Counted from the stretch's first letter, positions 23,829 through 33,327 are shown. The stretch is 64,000 nucleotides of DNA from Mucilaginibacter sp. (GCF_028288205.1 NZ_JAQBOD010000056.1:62001-126000), one strand, 5' to 3'. Program-made: numbers and translations. Notes: generated by a model from the sequence alone, not told the origin.

Positions 23829-23856
23829 AGGTTTTAAAATTTAGAAATAGAAGATA

Positions 23857-24417
23857 ATGGAAGAACAGGGAAGGAATAAGATAAAAACGCTAAGATTTTC
23901 TATAAGTGTGGATGAGAAATTGCAAAAGGTCGCCCTTAAATCCGGGCTGACTAAGTTGGATTTCTTTATCGCGATGGTAGATTATTTTTTTAAGTCCAAG
24001 AAAGACCCACGGGATCTCAATGATGAAGTGCTTAAAAAAGAGCTCAATAAAAAGACCGATAACATCATAGGATTTATAAAAACCCAGGAAGAAGAATTAT
24101 TAAGGCCAATAAAGAAAGACGGCGAAAGAATGATTAGTGCGCAGAAAAAGATAATTGACTTTTTTAATGAAAATATCATTAAGCACAACGACGAACAAAA
24201 AGCTGCTTCTAAAACCCAGTCAACCAACATTAGTGAAATAGTTGGATTTCTTAAAAAATTAGATCACGCTCAATACGATAAGAACTCACTAAAAACAAAA
24301 TTTTCTGAAATTCTGGAATACTATATTAAAAGCCGGGAGCAATTAAATGTATTCAAGAAGCAAACCGACAAAGATGAACTTACCAGCCATGTACGGCAGC
24401 AGGTAAAGAACTTATAA
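23857..24417 (+). CDS. BtgA-like mobilization protein
   Basis: A 186-residue basic, helical protein that would help the relaxase nick at oriT. It starts with a ribbon-helix-helix-like segment (KIKTLRFSISVDEKLQKVAL) and continues as a long coiled coil (EEELLRPIKKDGERMISAQK). This architecture matches the BtgA/clindamycin transfer factor proteins of Bacteroides mobilizable elements. It precedes the relaxase gene by 16 nt. Confidence 0.7.
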   Translation: MEEQGRNKIKTLRFSISVDEKLQKVALKSGLTKLDFFIAMVDYFFKSKKDPRDLNDEVLKKELNKKTDNIIGFIKTQEEELLRPIKKDGERMISAQKKIIDFFNENIIKHNDEQKAASKTQSTNISEIVGFLKKLDHAQYDKNSLKTKFSEILEYYIKSREQLNVFKKQTDKDELTSHVRQQVKNL

Positions 24418-24433
24418 CATAATAGCTATACCA

Positions 24434-25339
24434 ATGTATATCAACATCACACAAAACGAGACGGGTAACAATAAAGGCAGTAGCGGGCAGCTTGTTACTT
24501 ATTTGGAAAAAGAAAACCGTGTTGCCGAAAAGCTAAATCAGCCGGAATACTGGTTTAACCAGGAGGGAAACAATATACAGCCTTATGATGTGAGATATAC
24601 CATTGACAATAATATCGCCAAGCTATCTAAAGATGAAACTAAGTTCTTTCTAATCAATATTAGCCCGAGTGAAAAGGAAATCAGCTATTTGAAAGAGCAG
24701 TACGGTGAAGATGGGGCCAAACAGCAATTGAAACAATACGCTAACCAGGTGATGAATGATTACGCCCTGAATTTTAAGCGGAACAATATTAACAGCAATA
24801 AAGACCTGGTATATTTTGGCAAGCTGGAAAACCACCGTTACTATACCTACAAAGATGAAGAAGTAAAAAACGGCCATGCAAAAAAAGGCGATCAGAAACC
24901 GGGGCAACAGATGCACGTTCAAATTATTGTCAGCCGGAAAGATGCCAGCAACAACTTAAAACTTAGTCCCCTGAATAATTCCAGGGGTAAAAACCAGGCG
25001 CACAGCCTAAAGGTAGGCCAGTTTGACCGCACCGCATTCAAGCAAAGTGCGGAAAATCGGTTTGATAAAACATTTAGCTATGAGCGTGAACTCAAAGAAA
25101 CCTTTAAATATGCCAATACCTTAAAGCATGGCAATTACGAGCAGAGACTCGAAATCAAAGAAAAGCAAAGCCGGGAGCAAGAACAACGGCAGCAACGGTT
25201 TGAAAGACAATCAATTCATCAGGATGGTAATTCACTTTTGAAAGATTTTTTAAGAGGAGGCCCCGAGAATGATTCCGGGCCGATTATTCCTAAGAGGAAA
25301 AAACAGGAGCATGAGCAAAGCCGGGGTATGGGTTTGTAA
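24434..25339 (+). CDS. BtgB-like mobilization relaxase (DUF5712)
   Basis: A 301-residue relaxase-like mobilization protein. The N-terminus MYINITQNETGNNKGSSGQL, the KFFLINISPSEKEISYL stretch, and the HVQIIVSRKDASNNLKLSPL block (a His with acidic and polar neighbours) resemble the DUF5712/BtgB family that nicks oriT. The C-terminus is a low-complexity Glu/Gln/Arg tail. It makes the element mobilizable if a helper conjugation system is present. Confidence 0.75.
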   Translation: MYINITQNETGNNKGSSGQLVTYLEKENRVAEKLNQPEYWFNQEGNNIQPYDVRYTIDNNIAKLSKDETKFFLINISPSEKEISYLKEQYGEDGAKQQLKQYANQVMNDYALNFKRNNINSNKDLVYFGKLENHRYYTYKDEEVKNGHAKKGDQKPGQQMHVQIIVSRKDASNNLKLSPLNNSRGKNQAHSLKVGQFDRTAFKQSAENRFDKTFSYERELKETFKYANTLKHGNYEQRLEIKEKQSREQEQRQQRFERQSIHQDGNSLLKDFLRGGPENDSGPIIPKRKKQEHEQSRGMGL

Positions 25340-25589
25340 TGATCCTGTTAAATTTCAACACCCGATGCAACTGCGGCAGGCAGCTCCATTACACCACGCG
25401 CTTTGCGCCGGGTTCCATTACGCCGCCAGCCTCGCTGCCCTGGCAGGAATGAAATTCGCTGCGCTCATAACATACCTGCTTTGCCTGACATTAAGTTTTT
25501 TTATAAAAAAAGATAAGACGAAACGATGAGTTAATATTATTTATCTTTGAAGTTAGAAGACTTTAATATTCGTCACAACCAACCATACA
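25340..25589. other. spacer before the Zorya-type operon
   Basis: 250 bp with no convincing gene. It is GC-rich for the first 150 bp and then AT-rich. A TATCTTTG box (25542-25549) fits the -7 promoter element of Bacteroidota and could drive the defence operon, though no clear -33 TTG is seen. Confidence 0.35.
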
Positions 25590-25736
25590 ATGCATCACAA
25601 TATTAGCAATCAAGTTAAATTGCGAAAAAAAAAGCCTATAGAACTGATCGAATCCCAAGATCAGACTTCCCTTAATGTAGCAATAGATTCACCCAGAGAC
25701 AAACATCTTGTCTTATTAACTTTTTGGCTTCTTTAA
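25590..25736 (+). CDS. possible small gene before zorB (48 aa)
   Basis: ATG 25590 to TAA 25734-25736, 48 residues: MHHNISNQVKLRKKKPIELI then a hydrophobic end LVLLTFWLL. It ends 3 nt before the zorB ATG. It might be a leader or a small membrane-associated component. It is equally possible that this is chance coding in the leader, so confidence is low. Confidence 0.3.
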   Translation: MHHNISNQVKLRKKKPIELIESQDQTSLNVAIDSPRDKHLVLLTFWLL

Positions 25737-25739
25737 AGA

Positions 25740-26456
25740 ATGGCGACAAAAAAAGATAGTCACTGGATACCACTTGCCGACCTGATGACGGTACTAATGA
25801 TTATGTTTCTTTTTATGGCTATTTCTTATATGGTTGTTATTAAAAGGAAGCAAAATGATCAAAATAAAATTTTTAAGGAATATGAAGAAACGAAAAAAGG
25901 ATTGTATAACGAACTATACAGAACTTTCAAGAATGATTTTAAAAGATGGAACCTTAAGCTTGATAAAGACCTTTCAATAAAATTTACTAACCCACAAGTT
26001 TTATTTGGCGAGGGCAGTTCTGAAATAACACCCTACTTTCAAAGTGTTCTATCTGAGTTTCTTCCAAAGTACTTAAGTGTCGTAATGCAAGATAAATACA
26101 AAGACAAAATTGCTGAAATTAGAATTGAAGGTCACACAAATACAAAAGCCATAAAAAGAAATTCTGACCCTTATATTGACAATATGGAGTTGTCTCAAAA
26201 CAGAGCAAGAAATGTTATAGCATATTTGAGAACCCAGGATTGTTTTTCAAAATTGGAAAACAGTAAAAAAGAGATTTTACAATATTGGATAACAGCAAAT
26301 GGACTATCTTACGGAAGAACTGTCGATTCCGAAGACAATCTTACAATCTTTTCAAAAAAAGCTATTGACAATGATCAATCGAGACGGGTAGAATTTAGGA
26401 TTGTGACAACCAGCGACGAAATTATTCAACAAGCTATAAAAAAAATGAAAGAATAA
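25740..26456 (+). CDS. zorB: ZorB-like MotB/OmpA protein
   Basis: A 238-residue inner-membrane protein with one N-terminal TM helix (ADLMTVLMIMFLFMAISYMV) carrying Asp14, the expected proton-binding residue of MotB/ZorB stators. The C-terminal half is an OmpA-like peptidoglycan-binding domain (IRIEGHTNTKAIKRN, then ELSQNRARNVIAYL). In Zorya systems ZorB forms a proton-driven complex with ZorA that senses phage entry at the envelope. Its stop abuts the zorA ATG. The order zorB-zorA is the reverse of the usual one. Confidence 0.83.
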   Translation: MATKKDSHWIPLADLMTVLMIMFLFMAISYMVVIKRKQNDQNKIFKEYEETKKGLYNELYRTFKNDFKRWNLKLDKDLSIKFTNPQVLFGEGSSEITPYFQSVLSEFLPKYLSVVMQDKYKDKIAEIRIEGHTNTKAIKRNSDPYIDNMELSQNRARNVIAYLRTQDCFSKLENSKKEILQYWITANGLSYGRTVDSEDNLTIFSKKAIDNDQSRRVEFRIVTTSDEIIQQAIKKMKE

Positions 26457-28010
26457 ATGAAAGAGATCATTGAAATTTTACCCTATTGTTTATTAATGGG
26501 ATGGTTCATTTTTAGTGTTTACTATTTAATTCGTGCTAAAAAAAGACCCAATGATATAAACCCGTATATTTTTGACTCTATTCCACAAATATTTCCGACT
26601 ATTGGCATTTTAGGGACTTTTATAGGGATTGCCTATGGTCTTTGGTTATTCGACGTTAATAACATTGAGAAGAGTATTCCTGCACTTCTAAATGGTCTTA
26701 AATCAGCTTTCATTGCCTCAATTTTCGGAATTATCGGTTCAATCGTATTTGCTAAGTTAACCTCTTATAAAATATGGAAAAATGAAAAGGGCAAATCAAG
26801 TGAGGAAACCATTGCGGTTTATAAATTGATAGAATTAGTCGCCGAACTTAAAGATAACCTTGGTGAAAGCTTTATTTATATAGATGAAAATAATAATAAA
26901 ATAAAACCTGCTAATGTTTTTAGAGATTTATATGAGGAATCAAGAAAACAATCCATAGCCCTTCAATCATTTTCAACAGACCTATCAACCAAAATCGAAG
27001 CTGGATTTGACACTATTATGAGTAACCAGATTCAAAACGGTGTAATTCCAGAACTGCAAGCTGTAAAGGCCGAGATTGAAAATTTGGGAAAAAAATTGCA
27101 AGATCCAACAACAGAAATGACCCAAAATGTGGTGAAAGAACTTCAAACCGCAATGGGGACCATGATTGATGAATTTAAAACATCAATGAGCGGCTCAACT
27201 AAATCGGAACTCGAGCATCTTACAAAATTACTAAGCCAGGCCGGCGGCTCGCTTACAGACTTTCCTATGAAACTTCAAGGCATGACGGACAACCTAAATG
27301 AGAATTTCAAAGGATTGCAGGAAGTTGTTCGACAGATTTCAAAACAAACACTTTCACAATCGGCGGAATCAACCGAGCAGATGAAAAGGCAAGTTGAAGA
27401 AATGAGCGAGATTTTAAAAAATAAAGTGGGTGATCTTCAAGTTGGGCAAGAGGTTTTGATGAACAAGCAGTCGGAAAATCTGCACATTTCAGACAAGTTA
27501 CTCAATGCTTTTAATATGAGTATCGAAAAGATGAATGGTTTATCAATTGAGGTGACAGAAACAATTTCCAAATTTAGTTTCGTTCAAAGTGAATTAAATT
27601 CAGCTGCAGGGCAACTTAGATTGATTTCAGAAAATGTAAATAATTCATCCAGTGTATTTAAGGATGGTCAATTTAAATTTTCGCAGTATTCAAATGAATT
27701 TTTAAAGAGTAATTCGGAGACAATACAGGAAATTCAAAAATCACTTTCTACTGCGAAGGAAGTTTCAGCCGACTATGCTCAAAAGTTTACGGTCATTGAA
27801 AAAGGTTTGCAAAGTATCTTTAATCAAATTCAAATTGGATTAAATGAATACAGAGATACAGTTGGTGAAAGTTTGGAAAACTACTTAGGAAAATACACTG
27901 ATGCGCTCACTAAGACGGCAGAATCGCTTGCAGGTGCAACGTCTAAACAAGAAGATATTTTGGAAGAACTTACCGAACAATTGAGCAAATTTAATGGAAG
28001 GGTAAATTAG
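26457..28010 (+). CDS. zorA: ZorA-like MotA/ExbB protein with long tail
   Basis: A 517-residue membrane protein. Three TM segments lie in the first 110 residues (EILPYCLLMGWFIFSVYYLI; IGILGTFIGIAYGLWLF; SAFIASIFGIIGSIVFAKL), followed by a very long cytoplasmic coiled-coil tail rich in Gln, Ser and Lys. This is the ZorA layout, where the tail is thought to signal from the envelope motor to the effectors. At 517 residues it may have a shorter tail than type I proteins. It starts directly after zorB and is followed by zorC after 2 nt. Confidence 0.83.
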   Translation: MKEIIEILPYCLLMGWFIFSVYYLIRAKKRPNDINPYIFDSIPQIFPTIGILGTFIGIAYGLWLFDVNNIEKSIPALLNGLKSAFIASIFGIIGSIVFAKLTSYKIWKNEKGKSSEETIAVYKLIELVAELKDNLGESFIYIDENNNKIKPANVFRDLYEESRKQSIALQSFSTDLSTKIEAGFDTIMSNQIQNGVIPELQAVKAEIENLGKKLQDPTTEMTQNVVKELQTAMGTMIDEFKTSMSGSTKSELEHLTKLLSQAGGSLTDFPMKLQGMTDNLNENFKGLQEVVRQISKQTLSQSAESTEQMKRQVEEMSEILKNKVGDLQVGQEVLMNKQSENLHISDKLLNAFNMSIEKMNGLSIEVTETISKFSFVQSELNSAAGQLRLISENVNNSSSVFKDGQFKFSQYSNEFLKSNSETIQEIQKSLSTAKEVSADYAQKFTVIEKGLQSIFNQIQIGLNEYRDTVGESLENYLGKYTDALTKTAESLAGATSKQEDILEELTEQLSKFNGRVN

Positions 28011-28012
28011 TA

Positions 28013-29476
28013 ATGGAAACAGCAAATGAAATATTGAACTTCAATTTTTCGCCTGTATCTTTCCAACAGGCAGCGAAGAATACTTTTTCTACAAGCAGTT
28101 CTCAATTGTATGATCTTAGAATTGGAAAATTAAAAATGATCACCGACAAAGTGGGAGAAACTGCCTTCAAATTTAGTGGTGAAACATTTATTCCACAGGT
28201 CTTTAAAAAATTTAAACAAATAGTAAAAGGCGAGAAATTGACGATTAAATATTTTGAAAGACGTGAATTAAGAACCCTTACTTATTCCTTATCTCATTCT
28301 GAATACAATAATCCACCAATTTTTAGCAATGATTATGAACTTGATTTTGTTTTTGAAACATTGGAAGCCAGTTGGAAAGATTCTTATTTGATTGGATTAA
28401 TTGATTGCTATCTTAAAAATTGGGATTCAAAATACAACGGCCCTTTAGAAAAACTCGGAAAATATATTTTTGAAAAGTTGAGCCAGTACGATGGCGGCCG
28501 AACGGCCTTAAAATCATTGAAAGCAAACATAAAGTTCTTTGATGGAAAAAATGGTGACGTGCTTTTAGGCAGTGAACTTGCGATCAAAAATATTCAAGTA
28601 AAAGAAGCTACAAAGTATTTATCACTTCCTGACAGCTGGTACTCTTACCCATATTTTACGCGTGTAATTCTTTCATACTATGAAAAAAAGAAAAATGATT
28701 TAGGAAATTCTTTGGACGAACTGAACATTGCTTTAGAAATCCACAGCAATTCGGTTAAAGGAACAAGGGCAAATAAAATATTAGTAAGTAGAATAATTCA
28801 ACAATGTAATAAACAGGAATTTGCAATCTTGCAAGACAAGGCAAAAAGCATCGCTTTCAAATTAGTTGGTGATCCCGGAAATGTTTCAACATGGGCTGCA
28901 TTTGAAAACGCGGCAGCCAATGAAATAGAAGACTTGAAAAAAGGCCGTAGCATTCTCAACGAATGGATAACACGAGAATTTATAACTGTATTCTTTGATC
29001 TTATTAAAGAACCGAGAAGAAAAAACTATTGGAAAAAGTTTAGCAAACAAATAACTGGATTTACAATTGTGGGGCCGAGATCTGTTAGAAATACACTTTT
29101 AAGGGATGAAAGAATTTCAGAGTATGTCAATGCGCGATTTAGAGTTACTGAAAGTAACCGTGAGGCAAGTGCCTTCATTATGCGAATGAAAGATTATGTT
29201 CTTATTGAATTTAGTGTTTCCAATTATGCTTTTTATGCTTTGAAAGATAGTCATAGGCTAATTAGTGATTATGAAACAAGAAAAATAAAGCAAGTTGACG
29301 AATTTGTTGATGGTACGATGCCTATGCTTACTAAAAGAAAGTTCGCAAGTATAGAAGATTCACGTCCAGAGGGACGTTTATCCCATAGTGACGGGAACTT
29401 TGAAGATGGTTCAACTCTTAATTGGGAATCAGTTTTTGACTGGTGGATTAAGAAATATTTAGAAGCAGATGTTTAG
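28013..29476 (+). CDS. zorC: ZorC-like EH-signature effector
   Basis: A 487-residue cytosolic protein. The C-terminal part RFRVTESNREASAFIMRMKD YVLIEFSVSNYAFYAL, followed by a conserved His in GRLSHSDG and a final W (FDWWIKKYL), fits the EH_Signature domain that defines ZorC (the E of IEF and the later H). The rest is helical with no nuclease motif. It starts 2 nt after zorA and overlaps zorD by 8 nt. ZorC is a DNA-binding effector component in type I Zorya. Domain assignment is by pattern only. Confidence 0.68.
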   Translation: METANEILNFNFSPVSFQQAAKNTFSTSSSQLYDLRIGKLKMITDKVGETAFKFSGETFIPQVFKKFKQIVKGEKLTIKYFERRELRTLTYSLSHSEYNNPPIFSNDYELDFVFETLEASWKDSYLIGLIDCYLKNWDSKYNGPLEKLGKYIFEKLSQYDGGRTALKSLKANIKFFDGKNGDVLLGSELAIKNIQVKEATKYLSLPDSWYSYPYFTRVILSYYEKKKNDLGNSLDELNIALEIHSNSVKGTRANKILVSRIIQQCNKQEFAILQDKAKSIAFKLVGDPGNVSTWAAFENAAANEIEDLKKGRSILNEWITREFITVFFDLIKEPRRKNYWKKFSKQITGFTIVGPRSVRNTLLRDERISEYVNARFRVTESNREASAFIMRMKDYVLIEFSVSNYAFYALKDSHRLISDYETRKIKQVDEFVDGTMPMLTKRKFASIEDSRPEGRLSHSDGNFEDGSTLNWESVFDWWIKKYLEADV

Positions 29477-32400
29477 CTGGAATCACCAAGACACTTTTTC
29501 TTTTTTTATTCTTGACAAGGATGGAAAAAAAATCCCTGTTTCTGGTTGGGAGACAATTCAATCTGAATACTTATCACAATTTTCAATCCTGAATGAGTTA
29601 TCCGACAACGGATTTGCGGAGCACACATTGTACACATGCGAGGTTGATATAATTGAAATTCTAAGACTTGATGAGATTGACAAACAGATTCTCTGTTTAC
29701 CCAATCATTACCCATATGAGATTTATATTCAGTCAGAGGGGCAATTAAACCAAAGTAGTTTCAAGTTTAAATTTGGTTTTTATGATTTCACTCCAAACGG
29801 CACCCGATTTGCCGTCAATCGGGCGGGCGCAATTATTAAGATAGATAAAAGGGATTACTTACTATCAACAAATCAGTATTTAATATGCGAAGCCCTTGAA
29901 GAATTTAACTCTCTGACAGAAGTAGAAAGGACATTTCAAAATAATTTAAAATGTTTCTCAGACATCAAGTCATTTTCTAAAACAGCGGCAAGTTATTTAG
30001 ATGGATATTTGGAAAGTCAAAACGTTTATCATCCTGATAAAATCAAAATTGAAGTAGAATTCATTAATGGCGCACTTGAAATAATTCCAACTATTGATAT
30101 TGAAAACTCAATTGGATTTACAAATGTGTTTGATAAATTTCCAAGCATAAGAGAAGTTTATCCGGTAGTTGACAGTACAGGGGGAACTACGCGAGTTATT
30201 ATTGATGAAAAGCAAAAGGTAGAACTTCAAAAAATAAAAGCAAACAGAAGAGTAACAGACCCAATAGTAATACAAGAAATAGTTGAACATCCTGAACGGT
30301 TTTTTGATGATGAAAATATCGACTTTACCGTTTTTTACAGCGAACGGGTAAAAGAAATTGGTATTTATACACCTAAGTTTTACCCCTTTGTCTGTCCATA
30401 CAAATCAGAATGGATTCCCGGAATTATTATCAAAGACAAAGTTTATGGCGAAAAAAGAATAATTTTTAAAACGCCTTTTGATTTAGATGAATTTGTTACA
30501 GAAAAACAAATTGCTCAAACCAGCGGAAAAGAATTTTTTGAATGGCAAGGAACAGAAATTCCAATTTATGATGCGGAAAAATTCATTCGCATTGCTTATA
30601 AACAGTTTGAAAATCAAAAGGAGCCAGCTCAAAAAAAAGAGAAGCAGAATGATGGAGAAGTTTTAATCATAAAAGAAAATGCAGAATTAACAGAGTACGT
30701 CCAGGGTTACGAACAACTTGCGAGTATCAATCATAGTTTTTCAGAAATAAAGAATTTAAATTCATTCATAGCTTTAAAAGAGCATCAAATTGAAGGTATT
30801 TCCTGGTTGCAAACTTTGCAAAAGGAAAATTTTTGTGGGTGCTTACTTGCTGATGATATGGGTTTAGGTAAAACCTTGCAACTACTCTATTTTATTGAAT
30901 GGCATTCTCAAAATCATAATGATTTAAAACCCTATTTAATAGTTGCGCCCGTATCACTTCTTGAAAATTGGGAGAACGAATATAAAAAGTTCTTTTTACC
31001 TCAAAGTCTTCCATTGATCAATCTTTATGGTTCAAATAATTTGACAAGGGAATTTAATCAAAAGGAGAATCAAAGCGAAGCCAAAGATTTGCAGAGGAAG
31101 CACATCATTCTTACTAACTATGAAACCTTAAAGACTTTTCAAGCGACACTATGTCTTGTGGATTTTGCAGTTGTGGCATTGGATGAAGCACAAAAAATAA
31201 AAACACCAGGAACATTAGTAACGAATGTAAGCAAAGCGTTGAAAGCCGATTTTAAAATTGCTATGACGGGAACACCTGTAGAAAATACATTGATTGACCT
31301 TTGGTGCATCATGGATTTTTCTGTTCCTGGATTATTAGGGAATGCAAAAGATTTTGCAAAAGAATTTCAGAACCCTTTAAAGGAAGATGAAACTGATGTA
31401 AAGGAACTTACGGAAAGGCTACGGGATAAGATTGGGGTTTTTATCAAGAGAAGATTAAAAAAAGATGTTGCAAAAGATTTGCCTACTAAGTTTGATAATA
31501 TAAGGGTCGAAAGGCAAATGCCTATGATGCAATTTGAACGCTATATTATTGAAATTGAACAAGCCAAGAATGCTGATTTATCGGGTTTAGACAAACGAAA
31601 CCAAATCTTAAAATCACTTTGGGCTATTCGTGACATTTCAGACCATCCTTTTTTAGTAGAAAGCCAAATTTGCAATTATTCGACGGATGAACTTATCGCC
31701 GCATCTGCAAAACTTCAAATAGTAATTGGACTTTTGGCTGACATTAAATCGCGTCTTGACAAAGTAATAGTTTTTGCCGATAGAAAGGAAACTCAAAAGA
31801 TGTTGCAAAAAGTTATTTATGATTCTTTTAGAGTTTTTCCAAGCATTGTAAATGGAGATACGCCGACCACAAAGAAGTCCGAAGGTAAAACAAAATTAAG
31901 TAGGCAGCAGACCATAGATCGTTTTCAGGCCGGGGACGGTTTTAATGTTATTATCATGTCACCATTGGCGGCAGGCGTTGGTTTAAATGTAACGGAAGCA
32001 AATCATATTATCCATTATACAAGACATTGGAATCCCGCTAAAGAAGAACAAGCAACCGATAGAGCATACAGAATAGGTCAGCGAAAGGATGTCTATGTTT
32101 ATTATCCAATGGCAGTATTCCCTGATGAAATGAGGGATGAAGATGGAAAAAGACAAAAATCATTTGATGAAATATTAGATGACTTACTTATCAGAAAAAA
32201 GGCACTGGCAACGAATACCTTATTTCCATCCGAGCAAGCAGAAGTAAAACCAGCCGAACTATTTAATATTTTCGGATTTGATACGGAAAGTAAACCGACA
32301 CCTTTAACTATTAAACAAATTGATAAATTGAATCCAAATTTGTTCGAGGCTTATGTGGCAGCACTTTATACTAAACAAGGTTTCCAAGTTTATTTGACAC

Positions 32401-32729
32401 CTTACAGTAACGATAAAGGAGTTGATGTGGTGGCATTAAAGAATGGAGAAAATTATTTATTTCAAGCTAAACAGACAAAGTCTTTAGTAGGCAACGAAGC
32501 TATTCAGGAAATTTACACAGCGAGAAATTATTATGAAAGCAAATTTAAGGAAAAGTTTCAACTACTTGTGATTTCAAATAGCGATTTTAGTTCATCAGCC
32601 GAAACCTTAGCAAGAACAAACCACATTAATTTGATTAAGAGAAATCAACTTGACAAACTAATTTCAAAAAACGATATATCAATACAAGATGTTAACAAGC
32701 ATGAATCTCAAAGAATGCAGAGAATATAA
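29469..32729 (+). CDS. zorD: ZorD-like SNF2 helicase with C-terminal Mrr nuclease
   Basis: A 1086-residue effector. A region of unknown fold (1-430) precedes a SNF2-family helicase: Walker A ADDMGLGKTLQLL near 462, DEAQK near 571, MTGTPVENTLIDLW, and motif VI ATDRAYRIGQRKDVY near 860. The C-terminus (about 955-1070) is an Mrr-type endonuclease, with EAYVAALYTKQGFQVYLTPY followed by GVDVVALKNGENYLFQAKQT, the D...QAK metal motif. It should degrade phage DNA once ZorAB signals. It overlaps zorC, and the operon is AT-richer than its flanks. Confidence 0.85.
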   Translation: MFSWNHQDTFSFFILDKDGKKIPVSGWETIQSEYLSQFSILNELSDNGFAEHTLYTCEVDIIEILRLDEIDKQILCLPNHYPYEIYIQSEGQLNQSSFKFKFGFYDFTPNGTRFAVNRAGAIIKIDKRDYLLSTNQYLICEALEEFNSLTEVERTFQNNLKCFSDIKSFSKTAASYLDGYLESQNVYHPDKIKIEVEFINGALEIIPTIDIENSIGFTNVFDKFPSIREVYPVVDSTGGTTRVIIDEKQKVELQKIKANRRVTDPIVIQEIVEHPERFFDDENIDFTVFYSERVKEIGIYTPKFYPFVCPYKSEWIPGIIIKDKVYGEKRIIFKTPFDLDEFVTEKQIAQTSGKEFFEWQGTEIPIYDAEKFIRIAYKQFENQKEPAQKKEKQNDGEVLIIKENAELTEYVQGYEQLASINHSFSEIKNLNSFIALKEHQIEGISWLQTLQKENFCGCLLADDMGLGKTLQLLYFIEWHSQNHNDLKPYLIVAPVSLLENWENEYKKFFLPQSLPLINLYGSNNLTREFNQKENQSEAKDLQRKHIILTNYETLKTFQATLCLVDFAVVALDEAQKIKTPGTLVTNVSKALKADFKIAMTGTPVENTLIDLWCIMDFSVPGLLGNAKDFAKEFQNPLKEDETDVKELTERLRDKIGVFIKRRLKKDVAKDLPTKFDNIRVERQMPMMQFERYIIEIEQAKNADLSGLDKRNQILKSLWAIRDISDHPFLVESQICNYSTDELIAASAKLQIVIGLLADIKSRLDKVIVFADRKETQKMLQKVIYDSFRVFPSIVNGDTPTTKKSEGKTKLSRQQTIDRFQAGDGFNVIIMSPLAAGVGLNVTEANHIIHYTRHWNPAKEEQATDRAYRIGQRKDVYVYYPMAVFPDEMRDEDGKRQKSFDEILDDLLIRKKALATNTLFPSEQAEVKPAELFNIFGFDTESKPTPLTIKQIDKLNPNLFEAYVAALYTKQGFQVYLTPYSNDKGVDVVALKNGENYLFQAKQTKSLVGNEAIQEIYTARNYYESKFKEKFQLLVISNSDFSSSAETLARTNHINLIKRNQLDKLISKNDISIQDVNKHESQRMQRI

Positions 32730-33037
32730 CAGGATATTCAAAAATGCCATATTCACCACGTCCGCGAAGATAGCCCACCGCCGGGATAAAAAGTAAAGGC
32801 TATATAAACGGGCAGTTGTGTTTTGTTTTTTATTGGCTTGCCCGGCCTTGACATTTTACCCGGCTCGCGCTGTTTGTTGCTTAAGCGGTAAATATGGGGA
32901 GGTGCGCGCTATGGCTTGCGGGGCTGGTTAGCCACTAATGTTTTACTAAAATCCAGTCATTAAATTTGTATGGTAATGCAGTATTTCGTATCTTTATATC
33001 GTAAGATTTGTAAATAATCTGCATCAAAAAGTGGTTA
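32730..33037. other. spacer between zorD and the right att site
   Basis: 308 bp without a supported gene. The first 200 bp are GC-rich (CCACCGCCGGG, TTGCCCGGCCTTGACA) unlike the AT-rich zor genes and may be an old junction. Its CCTTGAC words echo the inverted repeat at 2782-2821. The last 100 bp are AT-rich with TAAATTTG (32961-32968). Confidence 0.4.
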
Positions 33038-33124
33038 GTAATTCGGTGCGTAGTACATCGGCAACCATATAAAGTATTGTAAGCTAATAGGTTAGTAATC
33101 GTGTTCGATTCCCCTACGGGCTAC
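33038..33124. repeat. right attachment site of the Zorya element
   Basis: Arm-type motif GTAATTCGGTGCGTA at 33038-33052, then the core ATTCCCCTACGGGCTAC at 33108-33124, 70 bp apart, as at 19691/19761. Upstream bases GTGTTCGATT preserve more of the tRNA T-loop (TTCGATT) than the left copy. Host sequence with a terminator follows. Confidence 0.75.
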
Positions 33125-33136
33125 ATTAAAACTGCG

Positions 33137-33180
33137 AAATCCGCGAAACTTCACCGAAAGTTCGCGGATTTTCTTTTTTC
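33137..33180. terminator. terminator following the right att site
   Basis: AAATCCGCGAA (33137-33147) pairs with TTCGCGGATTT (33161-33171), followed by TTCTTTTTT. It is probably the original transcription terminator of the tRNA gene, separated from it by the insertions. Confidence 0.6.
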
Positions 33181-33300
33181 ACATACAAGATTCCATACAA
33201 TTTAAATTTTCTTTTATTTATCTGCCGAAATCATCTCGCAGTAAAGCTGTTATGAACCCAATGTCTAAACTTTGTAATTATCATTTAATTACTATGATAT

Positions 33301-33317
33301 ATAATCCATGGTATATA
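33301..33317. promoter_or_regulatory. putative MarR operator, copy 1
   Basis: ATAATCCATGGTATATA lies 11 nt upstream of the MarR ATG. A 14 of 17 match, inverted, precedes the reductase gene (33784-33800). The shared centre CCATGG suggests an autoregulatory operator. Confidence 0.5.
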
Positions 33318-33327
33318 TATTTGCATT

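Larger units (their letters stand above)
19761..33124. mobile_element. 13.4 kb tRNA-targeted mobilizable element with Zorya cargo
   Basis: Bounded by direct repeats ATTCCCCTACGGGCTAC at 19761-19777 and 33108-33124, with a tyrosine integrase next to the left end. Inside are an ORF6N protein, an HTH protein, a probable oriT, mobilization genes and a Zorya-type operon. No conjugation machinery is present, so it should be mobilizable rather than self-transmissible. The repair island to its left ends in the same kind of site, suggesting tandem integration. Confidence 0.75.

Noticed and set aside
23536..23844. 102-residue frame across the mobilization control region
   Set aside because: It runs through stacked inverted repeats that look like an oriT region, and the product is not protein-like.
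25269..25529. frame overlapping the end of the relaxase gene
   Set aside because: It overlaps a well-supported gene and has accidental, GC-driven composition.
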